Made by a program: the position numbers and the translations under genes. The notes beneath the pieces are model-generated. The model did no database searches and was not told the DNA's origin. It saw only the letters and a program-made list of their open reading frames with translations. This document shows positions 44,730 to 57,209 of a stretch of 64,000 nt of DNA, piece by piece. Positions within the stretch are counted from its first letter, which is position 1. Every line of letters starts with the position of its first letter. The stretch is from Labyrinthula sp. Ha (Eukaryota > Sar > Bigyra > Labyrinthulida > Labyrinthulaceae), in the NCBI GenBank assembly GCA_015227615.1, contig JAALGZ010000058.1, forward strand, positions 102,111 to 166,110, read 5' to 3'.

Positions 44730-47560
44730 GTTTATGCATACATAATTTGCATTCTAAGTTAATACCGTAATTGGGCTTACATCGTATTGAATCGATGTCG
44801 TAATGGTATAGAACGAGAACACTAAGTTAATAAACGACAAGAAATAACAAATGCGGAAACCGAGAATATGACGAGAAATGTTGTTTCTAAGTTACGAAAA
44901 AGGATATAAGTTTCTTACATTGAAAACACTTTATCCTATCGTGCCTGGGAAGGAAGCATTTGCAACGCTGTCTTCTGCATGTAGTGACTACTCCAGCTTG
45001 TGTAAAAGTAACATTTACCCAGAAGAACATTGAAAATTAAAAAGTATTTCATGGTGAAGTAGAGTTTACATTTCCTACACAAGAACTAAAACCACGCGTA
45101 ATTGCCATCAAACTTGATTTTTATTTAAATTTTCTAAAAACGAGTTCTACAGATAATGTGGACACATCATCAAAGTTACATAAGTTGACGATAAAAGCAA
45201 CAGCGCTGATTTGTGATAGGAAATGTATATTTTCTTTGTAGTGAAAAAGTTCAGAATTTAATTAAAAAACCCTACAAACTGCAGCAGCTCTTCAAGAAGT
45301 AAAGTAATTGTTGGTGGAACACAGTTATTTCGGAGTTGTCACAATATGTATGAGGAAAAACTGCACATTATGAATCCTTTCAAAAACTAAAGTAACATTT
45401 CTGCAAAGAAATTGTAAGTCAAAGAGTTCAAACATTTAGAGAAGTATCTGAAATAAATTCCTGGTACGTGGAGAAATATGTTAAGGAGCATAAGAGCCTG
45501 TTTGCAAAGCTGAGACTATTTTTCATGTAATAAGTTGAAGAAGTCTAGTAGAAGCGTTTGTGAGAAAAAAGATACCAGACAAGAAATATGCAACATCTAA
45601 ATATAGGTGCCGTTTCGGCGCCTTATATGCGGCTATTGGCGATTTTGCTAAGGACTTAGCTTCTAGACGGTTCAGGTTCAGCGACACAAGAGCGCAAGAA
45701 AACAATTATGGATATATGTTTTCTAATAACAAAACAAGAATAGAGGAAGGAGGTTTTCCAAGAAGAAATGCAGGTAGCGCGGAGGATACGGTTATGAAAT
45801 GACTCGCTCTCCCACTAAAGAAGAAGTTTATATTATGTGTGGATCAACTAACCATACATTCTAGGATTGTCAACATACAACTATAAGAGTAAACAAGTTC
45901 GGGATCTTTGAAGATAACTACTGTGAATCAGAAATTGAAAATCAAATATAATAACAAGTAGACCAGAAAAACATAAACTCGGTAGCTATATACCCGAAGT
46001 TTAGTGGTAACGTACCTCCAGCTACTTTGAAAGCTGAAACCCATATTCACAACTGCTGATTTTCAGAGAGTCGTGGCAATGCAATTTTAGATGGTAGTGT
46101 CGCAAACCATATCACGCCAACTAGAAACTTCCTGTCAGGTACCAGATCTCTAGAAAACGTCACTGTGAACGGGATATTAGGATTAGAAAGTTTCACCACA
46201 GTTATTCGTGACATGTCCATAATGCTTCCCAATAACAGAGTGTTATAACTGCAATATGTAAGATATATTCCAAAGCAAAACCTCGCTATTATATCAGGAG
46301 CTCAGTTTATTCAACAAAATTTCTCAACAAAAAAGCAAGTTAAAATACTTGTACGGAAAACAATTACTTCAATGTATGGATCAAAAGAATCACCTTGCGT
46401 TTGGTACAGAACTGTTGCTAACATATTCAATTAACTGGATTTAACCCAAGTTGCAATGAATAGATGCTTTCTTACAAAATGGCGGAAAGGATTATGAAAT
46501 TGAATAGTTTACTTTATGTAGATGAGTCAATACATGCTGAAACAAATAGCATGGTAGACATATTTCAATAGAAAATGAATCAAGAATCATAACTGATACA
46601 TTTAGAACAGGTTGAAATCTTTGTGAGTCTGAAGTTCAAGAAAGAAGCTGAAGGAGCTATTCAGGTAGAACAAGGTGAACGTAGCACTAAAATCGCTGCC
46701 AACTTCCTACTTACAGAAAAAAAGTTAGCACATATCCAATTGGGAGCAAAAGAAGAAAAACGCCTTGAAATAAAGAGGTCGAAGATTAGAAAGTATACCA
46801 AGCATTAGTTGGAGGCATTGATTACTTCTCCGGAGTTGCACGTACAGATATAACTTATACTGCATATTGCCTCTTGAGATATTTAGTGGAACCTACTGTT
46901 ACATTGCTAAAGGAAGCCATGCAAGCATTGTGTTACTTGTATCAAATAACACAAATGGTTCAAAGATTGAAACAGTAAAAACAAGAATATTCTCGGGATG
47001 TATGTAGTTGATGCGTGTGCAACTACAGGTGAAAGTAAAACTATAATGCAAAATTGCAACTTTGTGAATCAAACTCTGATATCTTGTAGAAGTAAGAATG
47101 AACCTTCGGTCACCGTCAATTCAAATTAAGCAGAGTATGTAGGTTTAGAAGTGGCAATGAAGGATGCAAAGAACATATTTCTGTTGCCTGAAGAATTAGG
47201 TGCTTAGGTATGTTTGGGTATTTGTAGGGACATTTAGAGTGGGAAAGGAGTTATTAGAAACAAAGTAGTGAACGACCACACAAAGCATATAGACTTTAAG
47301 TTTAAGTTTATGTGATAGGAAGTTGAACGCTTGAATAGCAGACAAAGCTATGGTAAATGAGAGACTAATTGGGCGGGCATAGCTACGAAGGGCAGTACAG
47401 GAAAACAATTGGAAGAAATCAAGAAAATGTGATTTTGCAAAGATTAAAATACTAAGGGAAGGTGTAAATATATGTAGGTTTTTATTGAATAGTTTATTGT
47501 TGGTTATATAAAAAGTTCATATCCTAAGTTAATACTCTTAATTGCATAAATACGAAAAAA
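44730..47560 (+). mobile_element. decayed Ty1/copia element 2, plus strand
   Basis: A heavily mutated relative of element 1 in the opposite orientation. Traces in order are: a gag-like frame 45560-45802; a knuckle CGSTNHTF-stop-DCQH at about 45840-45870, followed by RVNKFGIFEDN, closely similar to RVNKIDIVDKN after the knuckle of element 1; a protease-like DGSVANHITPT at about 46090; an RT-like LYVDES at about 46515 followed by LKFKKEAEGAIQVEQGE; and an RNase-H-like AEYVGLEVAMKDAKN at about 47130. A purine tract AAGGGAAGG ends at 47462, followed by an LTR-like start TGTAAATATATGTAG. TAAGTTAATAC is shared between about 44756 and 47525, suggesting LTR remnants. Many stops; no active product is expected. 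Confidence 0.65.
45560..45802 (+). pseudogene. gag fragment of decayed copia element 2
   Basis: 80 codons open (ATG or internal), lysine- and arginine-rich, immediately upstream of the knuckle remnant. Its place fits the end of gag before the zinc knuckle. It has no other recognisable family and is probably not expressed as a protein. Confidence 0.4.
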
Positions 47561-47562
47561 TC

Positions 47563-48320
47563 TACTCAACAAAGATTTTATTGAGATTGATACATTCTGT
47601 GGCCTTACTTTCCATTTTCAAGCACCTAGTAATATCTTCATATCTTTCTAAGGAAAGAAACGAGTTCCGTTTAACGCTCAAAAAAACTCTTCTACACATG
47701 CACAAGTATCAAACACTTCACCAAAAGATTTTTCATCTTCCCACGGGCAAAAAACCTTCGTGACCCTACAAAAAACCTTTTATAGCTTCCCAATTTCTTA
47801 ACTTCTCGGACTCTATTCAGTTAAATTTGTGGCTAATAACTTGTTACAAGTGCTCTAATAGTTATTTGAAATAAAAATATGGTTTAAGGACGAAATACCG
47901 TGTGATTAGTTTTGCATTGTCAGGAAACAAGTACATTGAGAACCCTAATTATATTATACGAATAATATGTAACGTTTCCTGTTGCTATGCCGTATAAAAA
48001 GGTTTCAATAAAAAGGTTTTATCAATTAGATTTAATTATGAACAATTGGGATAAAAATAAAGCTTTTCGATCACAGAAAGGGAAATTACAGGTGTCTTTC
48101 AGTTATTATATTATTTTTCTATTCAGTAATTCGCTTAGTTCTTGTATTTACACTACTACAAAGCGTACTGGCCTACCTACGGGAACATCAAAGAAGAAAA
48201 AATATCAATACCGCAGAAGCGTCAAGACAGTGAGATAAAAAAATGGATATAATAAAATTGTGTCAGACAAGCAGTAAACAAAGGGCATGGGTATAAATTT
48301 TAGCCTTGTGACGAACTCAC
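47563..48320. other. spacer with a faint histone-H3-like fragment
   Basis: No intact gene. One plus-strand frame (47987-48238) ends with LPTGTSKKKKYQYRRSVKTV, and after a +1 change EIKKWI. This recalls the H3 stretch around [20 protein letters not shown]. A possible 35-nt intron-like insert (GTGTC...TTCAG, 48091-48125) precedes it. The N-terminal part is not H3-like. This is a weak hint of a degenerate H3 or chance. Confidence 0.2.
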
Positions 48321-48322
48321 AT

Positions 48323-48438
48323 TTGTTGTTGATTTACGAATCAATGGATAAATTCTAAATTCATGGTTTTGATTGATTGATTCATTAATTATTAGGTGAT
48401 GTGTAAAGCAACGTCACAATGTGATGTAATTATGTGCA
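48323..48438 (-). repeat. putative 3' LTR of copia element 3
   Basis: Aligns over about 100 bp with 54541-54644 in the same orientation, with many substitutions. The boundaries were set by TGC at one end and the loss of similarity at the other, so they are approximate. Confidence 0.45.
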
Positions 48439-48590
48439 ACTATCAAATGAAGTTGTTGAATCCATATCTTTAATTTAAGCTATTACGTGTTTGTAGTAAA
48501 GTTTGTCGTTAGGTTGTTTCCAATGTTTTCTGAACTTAATTTTGTCGGTTAAATAGTTTCCAAATAAATAACGCTGAAGTTGCATTTCAT

Positions 48591-50710
48591 TTAGAATACT
48601 TTCAGCTTCTTTTCTTTAACCAAATCCTTCAAGAAATGAATCTGAACACTTAAATGTTTTTGCTTTGCGGTGACTGGTTTTTCTAATGTGTTAACGCATG
48701 TTTCGGAATCAGTGAGGATTACAGGTGAAGAATCAAGTTCACAATGTAGATCCTTGCAAAGTCCTGCAATTCCTTGTAATTGCTTAGCTGTTGAATGAAT
48801 CTCCATCAACTCGGCACTTGCAGCTGAGGTTGCTACAACACTTTGTGCTTTGCTTTTTCCACTGACTAGAGATTGACCTAAGTAAATTAAGTTTCCGCTA
48901 ACCGATTTTTGATTTAATTTGTTAGCAGCCCATTCTGCGTCACAGAATGCGATTAGTTTAGTTTGAACATTTCCAGTTCCTTTGAAGAATCTTCTCTTTA
49001 GATTTTTTGTCTGTTGTAAGTAACCTAGGGTGTTCTTAATTGCTTTGATTGCCTCTTCAGTTACATTTTGGGTGAACCTGCTAAGAGCGTGTAATGCAAA
49101 AAGTAAATCTAACCTTGTTAGTCTAAGGTAGATGGGAGATCCTAAGATTTGTCTGTAAGGAAGTTTGGTGTTTGATTTGTGTTCAGGATCGACTAGTGGC
49201 TTGAATGTATCTGGAAGGGGTGTGTCTTTAGGTGTTGCAACTAAGTGTTTGAACTTCTTCAGTAATCCGTTGATGTACTTAGCTTGATCAATTTCAAAAT
49301 CTCCTTTGCTGTTTTCGGAAATGTTAACTCCTAAGAAATCCACTGATTCACTAAGATTTCCAACTGTGCATGGGTAAAAGTTATGAAATGATTTAATGAA
49401 TTTTGAAATTTCGTTTTTGTTTCCTAACATCAGAACATCACCCACGTCCAAGAGTAAAATTAGGTTTTGCTTGTAGTAAACACATTCATCAAATTTTGCT
49501 TGAAGGACACGCAAGCTGCGTAAGTTTGCTGTTACATTGTCATGGTACAGTTTATGATTTTCTATTAGTCCGTATAGCACTTTGCAGATTTTCATCACCA
49601 TTTTCTTGTTTTCATGCTGTAGCGGATGACCATCAGGAATTTCGTAAAAGAGTTCCGTGCTTGGTGGAATATCTGTGTAAAGAAAAGCTCTGCTGACGTC
49701 TAATAAGTTAAAGTCAAAATCTCTGCTTGCAGCAATTGCGAGAGCCACTTTTAACCACGTATGGATTCTTGTTATGAATGACTTATGCTTATTTTAACTT
49801 CTTGACTGCTTGGTAACTTAACTGAAGTTCTGACCAATATATTTCTTATCTTTTTACTTCTTTGAATTGCTTCAATTAAATCTGCTTATATATATATCAA
49901 AATACAATCTCCGCTCATTTATATTCCACTGACCACCCTTCAACCTTCTTCCTGACTTGACCATAACTCTAACCATTTATTCATATCCTTTCTGTGGTTG
50001 TTAGACTATCTTATTTTCCCAAGGCACTTATTTTTTCTCTCTTGTTCATCCAAGCCGCGTCGTGTTCTGGTACTCTTCTATTTTTCTCGTTTTTCGTATT
50101 CTCTGTATTTTGACGAGTGATCATATCCCTAAAATACAGCGAGTTTTCAGCATAAGGGTCGAAGGACGGCTGTATCTTTTTCCAAAAACTTTCCTGCCTA
50201 CAAAACTGGAACTCTTTCACTTTAATCGACCCAGGGTCAAAACCACACTTAGACTTTCTGCTTTGAGTATTGGCGAGCATCGATGTGTAGTGATTTTGTA
50301 GCGTTGATTTCGACCATTGTAAACGCAACGTGCCTTGTGCTTTCCATTACGCTTCTTCTTTACCAACATGGCACACTTTCCAGTGAACACATCTTGTGGA
50401 AGAGTTAACCTTGGGACTCGTTTCATAACACTTCTAGTTTCAAGAGCATTTATTTCTTTTCACACTGCTAAGTAAAGTCTTTCGTAAGGATGATTTTTAA
50501 CGTCTTTTTGAACGTTCGGAAGGTTTTTCAACTTTGCTTAAATGATTTTCTGTTGTAACCTTTTCGTTTCTCCAAGTGTTTTTGGTTTAAATTTGTAGGT
50601 TCCATCCCCTGTTTCCACAGTAAAAGCAGCTGCTTTTCTCAGATCCAACATTGTGGCCATTCTTCCAGATCTAGTGGAATCTGGTTTTGGAAGGTCACTT
50701 CCACTAAGGG
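48591..50710 (-). pseudogene. copia element 3 reverse transcriptase-RNase H, inactive
   Basis: RT begins near 50700. The PYERLYLAVCKEINALE block and KARCVYNGRNQRYK (family KARLVAxGxxQ) come first. Frame changes follow, and then the long frame 49748-48591 with LDVSRAFLYTDI and IYLRLTRLDLLFALHALSRF. At the catalytic site LLLDVGDVLMLG stands where LLLYVDDxLxxG is expected, so one active-site Asp is lost. RNase H (IAFCDAEWA, SAASAELMEIHSTAKQL) follows. The main frame is open for 385 codons despite the altered active site. Confidence 0.75.
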
Positions 50711-51700
50711 AACAGGCGGTTTTTTTGCCACATTTCCCAAAATCAAAAAAAAAACAAGAAAGGAAAAATTGTAAAAAATTGAGAACGGTATTGAGAACCT
50801 GATTGAAGACGAAAAGGAACTAGAAAACACTCTAAAAATAATGAGCTAGAACTATAAGAAAATTTTGAAGTTGTCACAGAAAACGAGATGTTTGTGCACC
50901 TTTCAACGGTTGCAAGCGATCGCTTCAAGTGGTTCAAAAGGACATCAGTATTTTTTACTTCAGAAATGAAAATTTAAAATTAAATTTTTAAGCATAACAG
51001 AAAATATTGTAGTGCTATTTTAATAATTGTTCTTTTGTTTTTATTTTTTCATAAATTTAAATTCAAGGATCAACTAATTTTTCCTTATATAGTTCATTTT
51101 TTTTAACTTTGACAAAAAATAGAGGGGGCGCGGGAAAAGTGAAGTGGACTAGAAGGTAGTGAGTAAATATTAAAAGTTAAAAACGTAAAAATGTGAAGTT
51201 GTCTAACCCTAGCGTTTTTAAAAATGGCCCCCATGACTCGGCCATCCCCCCCACTTTGCCCTCGATGAAGATGAGGATGGATTTAAATCTTTTTCTATAG
51301 CTTGAATACAGAAGTTTCAAAATATGTGTGGAAGTTAAAAAGTGGATATATGAACTAACTAAATAATAAATTTAAGATATTTAATATTGAATACTGAAAT
51401 TCACTAGATATGAATTTTAGTTAAAATTAAAATTTAAAACTTAAGTGGTTTCATACTCTAATCTAAGGGCAACTTCTTTATCCAAACTCGCTTTCTTTTT
51501 TTTAATTCAGCTGCAACTTTTCTATCCAAACTCATTTTCTTTATTCACTCTTTTTCGTTGGTTTTTGACATTTGGATATGGTGATTTTGGCCAATCTAAA
51601 TTTTACCCAATGGAACATCGCGTGTAAAAGAATAATTCATCCAATGAAATTAAGTGGCCTTTGGAAGGCTAGCCTCGATAAACGCTATTCTAGATCTAGT
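50710..51700. other. non-coding DNA inside copia element 3
   Basis: About 1 kb between integrase and RT in which no pol sequence is seen. It is AT-rich, with A/T homopolymers, a GGGGGCGCGGG patch near 51125, a C7 run near 51248 and an imperfect direct repeat (CTTTATCCAAACTC near 51477 / CTATCCAAACTC near 51522). It may be a later insertion or the decayed linker of pol. I recognise no transposon ends. Confidence 0.4.
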
Positions 51701-51709
51701 TGTAATGGT

Positions 51710-52887
51710 TTAAGTTCTTGGTTTTGCTAAGAGAGTTTCTTTGTAGCCGTTTTTCTGATTATTTGCTTCGCGTGAGTTGGTAACTGTCTCTTCATGATCA
51801 TTGTGTTGCTCATTTTGACTGGTGTCTACTTCAACATCTGAATGTCCAGAATGATCATCATCATGTAGATCCATGAAAATTTCCCAAATTTGTTTAGTAG
51901 AAGCTTTTTGGATTGACTTATGTATGTTTTCCGTATAATTCTCGTCATCGTTGAGATTAGACGAATTTTCATGTTGAGATTCAAAAAGTTTCGCTTCTCC
52001 TAAGGAAAGCTTTTGATTCTTACTGAATTTCTGATGCGTACTAAATTCTTGAAACCAGACGTCTGTTAACTTAACATGGTTGACCTTTTCACTTTCTAAG
52101 TTGTAAATGATTGCTGTTTCATGACTAGCATGAGGTTGAAACCCAAGAAACAAACCTTCATTTGTTTGTTCTTGAAATTTCGATCTCTGGGTTTTACCTT
52201 TAAATGCATGCCAAAGTGAACCAAAGATCTTGAGATTAGTGACTCTTGATTCTTTGTTGTAAAACTTCTCAAAAGGAATTTCATCATTTAGTGAAGAGTG
52301 AGGACATCTGTTTTTGATGAATGCTGAATAGTTTACTGTGTAGTACCAAAAAGCATCATCAAGTTTGGCTTTGATCAGTCCAGCTCTGGACATTGCTTTT
52401 AGAACACCAATGGTTCTTTCTGCAATTCCATTAAAACATCATGTCTCTCTCTTGGTACGAATTTAATTTTAATGTTTCTTGTGCTGAGGGTGTTCACAAA
52501 TGTTGAGGATGTAAAGGCTAGTTATGGATCAGTTACTAGAAGTATTGATGAAATCTGTAAGTTTGAAACTCCTCTAAGAGAAGCTTTTGTAACGTAATCA
52601 GCGGTAGTTGATCTAAGTGGGATTGTTTCAACTACTCTGCTTTTTGCATCGACTAGAACCATTACAGCAATGATTCCATTGATTTATTTGTTTTTTGCTT
52701 TAGAAGGAATTAGTAGATCCATGAGCAGTGTGTCACCAACATTGACTGGGACATGTTTCTTGCTAAGATCAAGGTTCTTAACTTGACATTGTCCCGCTTT
52801 GGCTTGGGTGCAAGTTTGACAGTCATCTGTCTTGTAAGTTTTCTTTGTCAAGTTAAGTTTTCTTAGTTTGTCGGATCCAACATGCAT
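51710..52887 (-). pseudogene. copia element 3 integrase, interrupted
   Basis: 52887-52684 carries the end of the zinc-binding region (DCQTCTQAKAGQC) and the start of the catalytic core (VNVGDTLLMDLL). From about 52680 to 52440 the core continues in the reading LLVTDP-stop-LAFTSSTFV, where a stop codon replaces the residue after TDP. 52393-51710 gives the core end (FWYYTVNYSAFIKNRCP, IPFEKFYNKESRV, FGSLWHAF). The gene is clearly broken. Confidence 0.72.
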
Positions 52888-52926
52888 CAGTCTACGATGC
52901 CAAATGCTAGGATCTGAAGTAGTTAA

Positions 52927-54159
52927 TCATGCCGAACCAAGTGGTAGGATTTCTACAAAAGCCTTTTTACCAAACAATGTAGCGTTGAATCTTTTTCCGT
53001 TTGGTAAGGTGATGAAAGGCTTAGGGCCATGTTGAACTTTGATGTTTCTAGTTTCGAGATCAAAATTGCACAGGATGTTAAAAGCACTTTCAGAGATGTA
53101 CAATGCGTTTACCTCAAATTTCATTGTAGGTGCTTCTCTAAATGAAAAGCATGCAATTCCCGAACCAGCGCTGTGTGTAGAGTCAACTGTTTGCTGTAAT
53201 GTAGTTGAGTGAGGATTTAGTTTCCTGAAAAATCTCTTGTCTTTGAAAATGAAGACATCGCTGCATGAGTCAACTCCAGCAAAATTTTCAGGAAGTGATG
53301 TAGAGAGTGAGCTTGCAAAGGAAAATGGGTCAAAACTACTCTGCTGTGATGTGCTAGTAATTGCTGCTGATTTTCTAAAAGATCTTTGTCTGTAAAATGG
53401 ACTTTTTGGATTTGTTGAGCAAATCTTTTCGTAGTGGTTCATCTTTGAACAGAGTTTGCACATGTAACCAATGGCTGGACATTGCTCCTTGCTGTGAGAC
53501 TTAGTCTCACCACAACGTCCACAAACATTGGATGATCTTTTCTTGCCTGCTGAGTTAGTTGATATTGCTGTAACTGATTGAAAGGAAACATCAAACGGAA
53601 ACAAGCCGCTGGGGCTGTTTTGTAGGATTCCTTGTTGAAACGCAGTCATGTAGTCCATTAGTAATGCTGGTTTAATTTGATCCAGATGGTTCACCAGATT
53701 AAAGACTGCATTATTTTTCGAGCGTTGTAGTAGAATCTTCGTTTGAAACAGAATCATTTGATCTTTTATGTTTTGAAAAAGTTCTACTTCATTGCATTTC
53801 TGTAGTAACTTCTCAAATGTTTTGATGAAATCAGTGATCGAGGATTCTTCTTTCCATGTTAGTTGTAAGAGATTCCGGAAAGCAACACGATTTCTAGTTT
53901 CTGAAGGTAGAAAATGTTTTGCGCCGGTTCTTCTTAAAACATTGTTAAAATGATGTGGTGTTCTAACTGTAGACAAAAACTCAATGTCTTTTTGCCAGAT
54001 TGAAATTAGGTCGTCGCTCAGGTTGTCGTCCACATCTTCATCCAGTTCGTAGATTCTTGTGCTAGAACCAGGAGACGCGCGATCGTAAGATTCGATGATT
54101 TCGTCAATCATGCATCCTTTAAAATATTTAAAGTACCTTCTTAAAGATCTCCATTCCAC
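52927..54159 (-). pseudogene. copia element 3 gag with zinc knuckles and mutated protease
   Basis: 410 codons open. The N-terminal capsid-like part is followed by two Cys-rich knuckles (CGRCGETKSHSKEQC, then CKLCSKMNHYEKIC). A copia protease follows, in which the catalytic DSG is replaced by DSC (GVDSCSDVFIF), with the later LPNGKRFNATLFG block retained. The frame ends before integrase. The open frame is long for an old element, but the changed protease triad argues against function. Confidence 0.7.
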
Positions 54160-54540
54160 TTTTAGAGAGAGTGCTAGAAGGTAGAACTCTGCAGCGCGTT
54201 TTAGGCTAGAAAAGCTGTGTTTTCCGGTCGATTTGATGAGGTTGTTAAATGGTTTTCTGACTAAGCTGTATCCATTAAAACCGACCCCATCCCCTTTGAT
54301 GACATAGGTTTTCGGCTTGGATTTATTTCGTTAAGATTACATGCTTCTTGTGCCTGAGTGCTGGATTTTTCGTGCACTTTCTGTTGTGGCTTCGTCGTTT
54401 CCACCGCTACTAAGTGAGAAAAAAGAAAAGGCGTAGACGAAATGAGGAGGCAGATAAACGGCAAGATAAATACATAAGATTAAGTTTCCAGCATAATTCT
54501 TAAGTTTGTGTAAATATCGTCCTCTAATTCATAGTACTTA

Positions 54541-54644
54541 CTGAGTTACGAGTCAACGAATGATTTTCAAATCTTATTATCTTTGTTTGAACAATTAATT
54601 GTTACAAGATATGTATGGTGATGTTATACTGTGATATAATAGCA
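54541..54644 (-). repeat. putative 5' LTR of copia element 3
   Basis: Partner of 48323-48438. It lies about 380 bp upstream of the gag start, as expected for a 5' LTR plus leader. Divergent and approximate. Confidence 0.45.
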
Positions 54645-56448
54645 CCTAAATATGAACGGTAGTTTTCAAGTATTTGTGTTTTTCTTGCAGCTTTGGTTTG
54701 GATTGTTTTTGCCCGTAATAAGAATTCGAAAATTAGTAGCATCTTGCCTTCTACAAAACAGTTACTTCATGGAATACTTTCTACCGTATAATGTACTTTG
54801 TACTGTAATACCATATCACAATTAATACATGGAAGTAAGTACAAGGTAGAAGTAATACACAACTTGCAATAGGGTAAGGTCGCAAAGTCCAGTTAAATCC
54901 TCAGCAATAAAACATGATAATCGCTTGACTTGGTACGATTATTTCATCCCTTTACCTTATTTAGCTAACGGGAGACCATGTACCTACTACACAATAGTTA
55001 ACCAAAATATATAGAATAAACTGTAACTTTGTTTTGTTCAGTGCTTTGTATCGTATAATCATGCTGCCGGGATCTATTTGGATTGAGTAATTTCTCGAAC
55101 AAATTTAAGCTTCGTTTAGTCTGCAATATAAAGGCTTTCTCGTTTCACTTTCTTAGCCTGCACACTCATGCACAGAACTACCATGTTTTTTGTCACTTGA
55201 ACGGTTGTCTCAAGTTAATGGTTTAACTTGCACCACCTGGTGACAAAATTTTTGATTTGAACCTATTTAAATGTAGTTGGTTCATTGCATCAACTTCAAC
55301 GTGTTGAATACTAGATAATTTAATGAAAAAAAAGTCTTTTTGCGGCTAAGGTGTTGCTGATGCACTTAGTGAAGCTGTGGTCTTAGCTTTCGTGTTGACT
55401 TTAAATTTTCCTACCGCTTCATTTCTTCGGATAATTATTAAGACAAAGTTGGAAATTGAACCAATGTGATTTTTGAGTAGATGGCGCCAGAGTCTATTAA
55501 CTGCAACAGGGAACCTCTAAGCTCATGAGCATGCTACGCTTAATCAACGCACAAATTAAAATACCAGAAAGAAAACATTAAACAACAATCAGAACGTGAC
55601 CAAACAATAAATATTCATGTTTCAAAAATTCGGAAGTACTGATTCGATCAATAGTGAAAAGTTGATCTTTACGTTAATTGAATGGTTGTAGAGTGCGCTG
55701 AGTGAAATAGTTTAATGTAGCTGTTGCCGAGTTTTCTAAGTGTAGTTATAAAACCTTTTAGTTATTTTCCGCTTTCATTCTTTATATCATTTCATATATT
55801 CTTAAAACAACTCCCTCAAAGAAAATTAATCGGTAAATTTCTGAAATAATCGATGAAATGTGACACATTGTATTCTGGTGAGCAGATTGCAAAAACATTT
55901 AAAAATTCTCCTTTAGAAAAAGCTAAAGGAGGGAGAAGATTTTTTCATGAGTTTGGGTACGAAATATGCTCTCCTTCTTAACGTCGTATATATAATCCCA
56001 CGTGCTTCCGTCCTCTCTGAGATATTAATCTCTTCTCTAATTAACTGATGTTCCGTTTTGTATCATCACTTTTGCATTGTAATGAGTTAAAACTTTGTTA
56101 ATTGTATTTTTATTTTGGGTAGTATGAAAATATCTGATGAAAATGGAGGGCTGTTTTATGTCAGAGTCAAAGGGCATTCGTCACATCCAGCTATGAGTAA
56201 ATTTCGTCGAAGTATGGAAAATTATTCAGTACCGCGATACGGAATTACTCTGTTCAATGAACCTAAGAATTCTTCAAAGTTCATACGAAGGGTAGGGAAT
56301 TGAAGAAAAAAAGTGACAGGTTATTACTATTTTGTCAAGTTTGTTAATTCATAGTTATCCCTCTGTCGCGATAATAAGTTCATACTACAACCTCTATTAT
56401 TGGTTTAAGATATGAAGTATAGAGAAGCTCTACCACTCTTCCATATAT
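54645..56448. other. gene-free spacer with one small open frame
   Basis: 1.8 kb between copia element 3 and the gypsy element. A 59-codon frame from an ATG at 56124 to 56303 (plus) contains GGLFYVRVKGHSSHPAMSKF but no recognised family, and may be chance. Otherwise AT-rich DNA. Confidence 0.4.
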
Positions 56449-57209
56449 TGCGTTTATCGTCTTCCTGTAAATTACTCTTAAGACGTCCGCGGAAGAAAAA
56501 ACCAATCACAAACACAACTTGGACCTTGTAAAAGACCTCAGATCCAATAAAATAGGGTTTCGCGTTAGATATAAACTCAATAAACTTCCTTTTATAATTC
56601 ACTAAAAAACTCTTTTTCTCTTTTTTTTATATCGCTTAACAGTTAGTAAAAAACGGAAAATATATGTCAAATACTACTTTCAACTTTCCTGAATATTGTA
56701 TATTTCAACTCAGTTCCAACACCGTATTATGCAGAATACCTATACCAAAATTCCCAAATGACCATGTCACCCCTCAATCGTAACTAACGATATCTCGTTT
56801 TTAATTTATATCAACAAATGTCACCAAATGTAAATTCATAGGAGAAAAACGTCAATGAACAAACCACCCTTTCATCTCATCACGGGCGAATTTTATCACA
56901 TAATACGAAAGAGAAAAGACTGTAAATTAGGTTCTCGATTTGACCAAATCAACTGTAACTCTTCGAAAACACTTCAGAATAAACCAAAAACTTCACAATA
57001 TCTTCGTATCATCTCATAAATTCATATTATACCAAAATTTCACTTGTATATCAACATTAACCAAAGTTTCTTTCACATCTTTATTTCTTAGTAACATCAA
57101 GAACATCAAAGACAAGCATTTTTGGAATCAACCACCTGAGACACAGCTGAAACAAAACATATATCGCAACTACATTAAACCATAAGATATTTCACATAAA
57201 ACCACAACA
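56449..57209 (-). repeat. 3' LTR of the gypsy element (~760 bp)
   Basis: The left boundary was set by alignment with the 5' LTR at TGCGTTTATCG, with up to three or four more bases (TAT) also shared. The right boundary is at ACAACA next to the purine tract. In element orientation it starts TGTTGTGG and ends CGATAAACGCA, so it has TG...CA ends. Confidence 0.85.

Larger units (their letters stand above)
48323..54644 (-). mobile_element. old Ty1/copia element 3, minus strand
   Basis: The domain order on the minus strand is gag with zinc knuckles and protease (54159-52927), integrase (52887-51710, broken), RT and RNase H (about 50700-48591), with unexplained DNA at 50710-51700. Candidate LTRs are 54541-54644 and 48323-48438. 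In element orientation both begin TGC, share TAyATCACA near the start and TTGAyTCGTAA near the end, and align at roughly 60-65 percent, so they are old. The catalytic motifs of protease and RT are altered. This family is distinct from elements 1 and 2. Confidence 0.7.
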
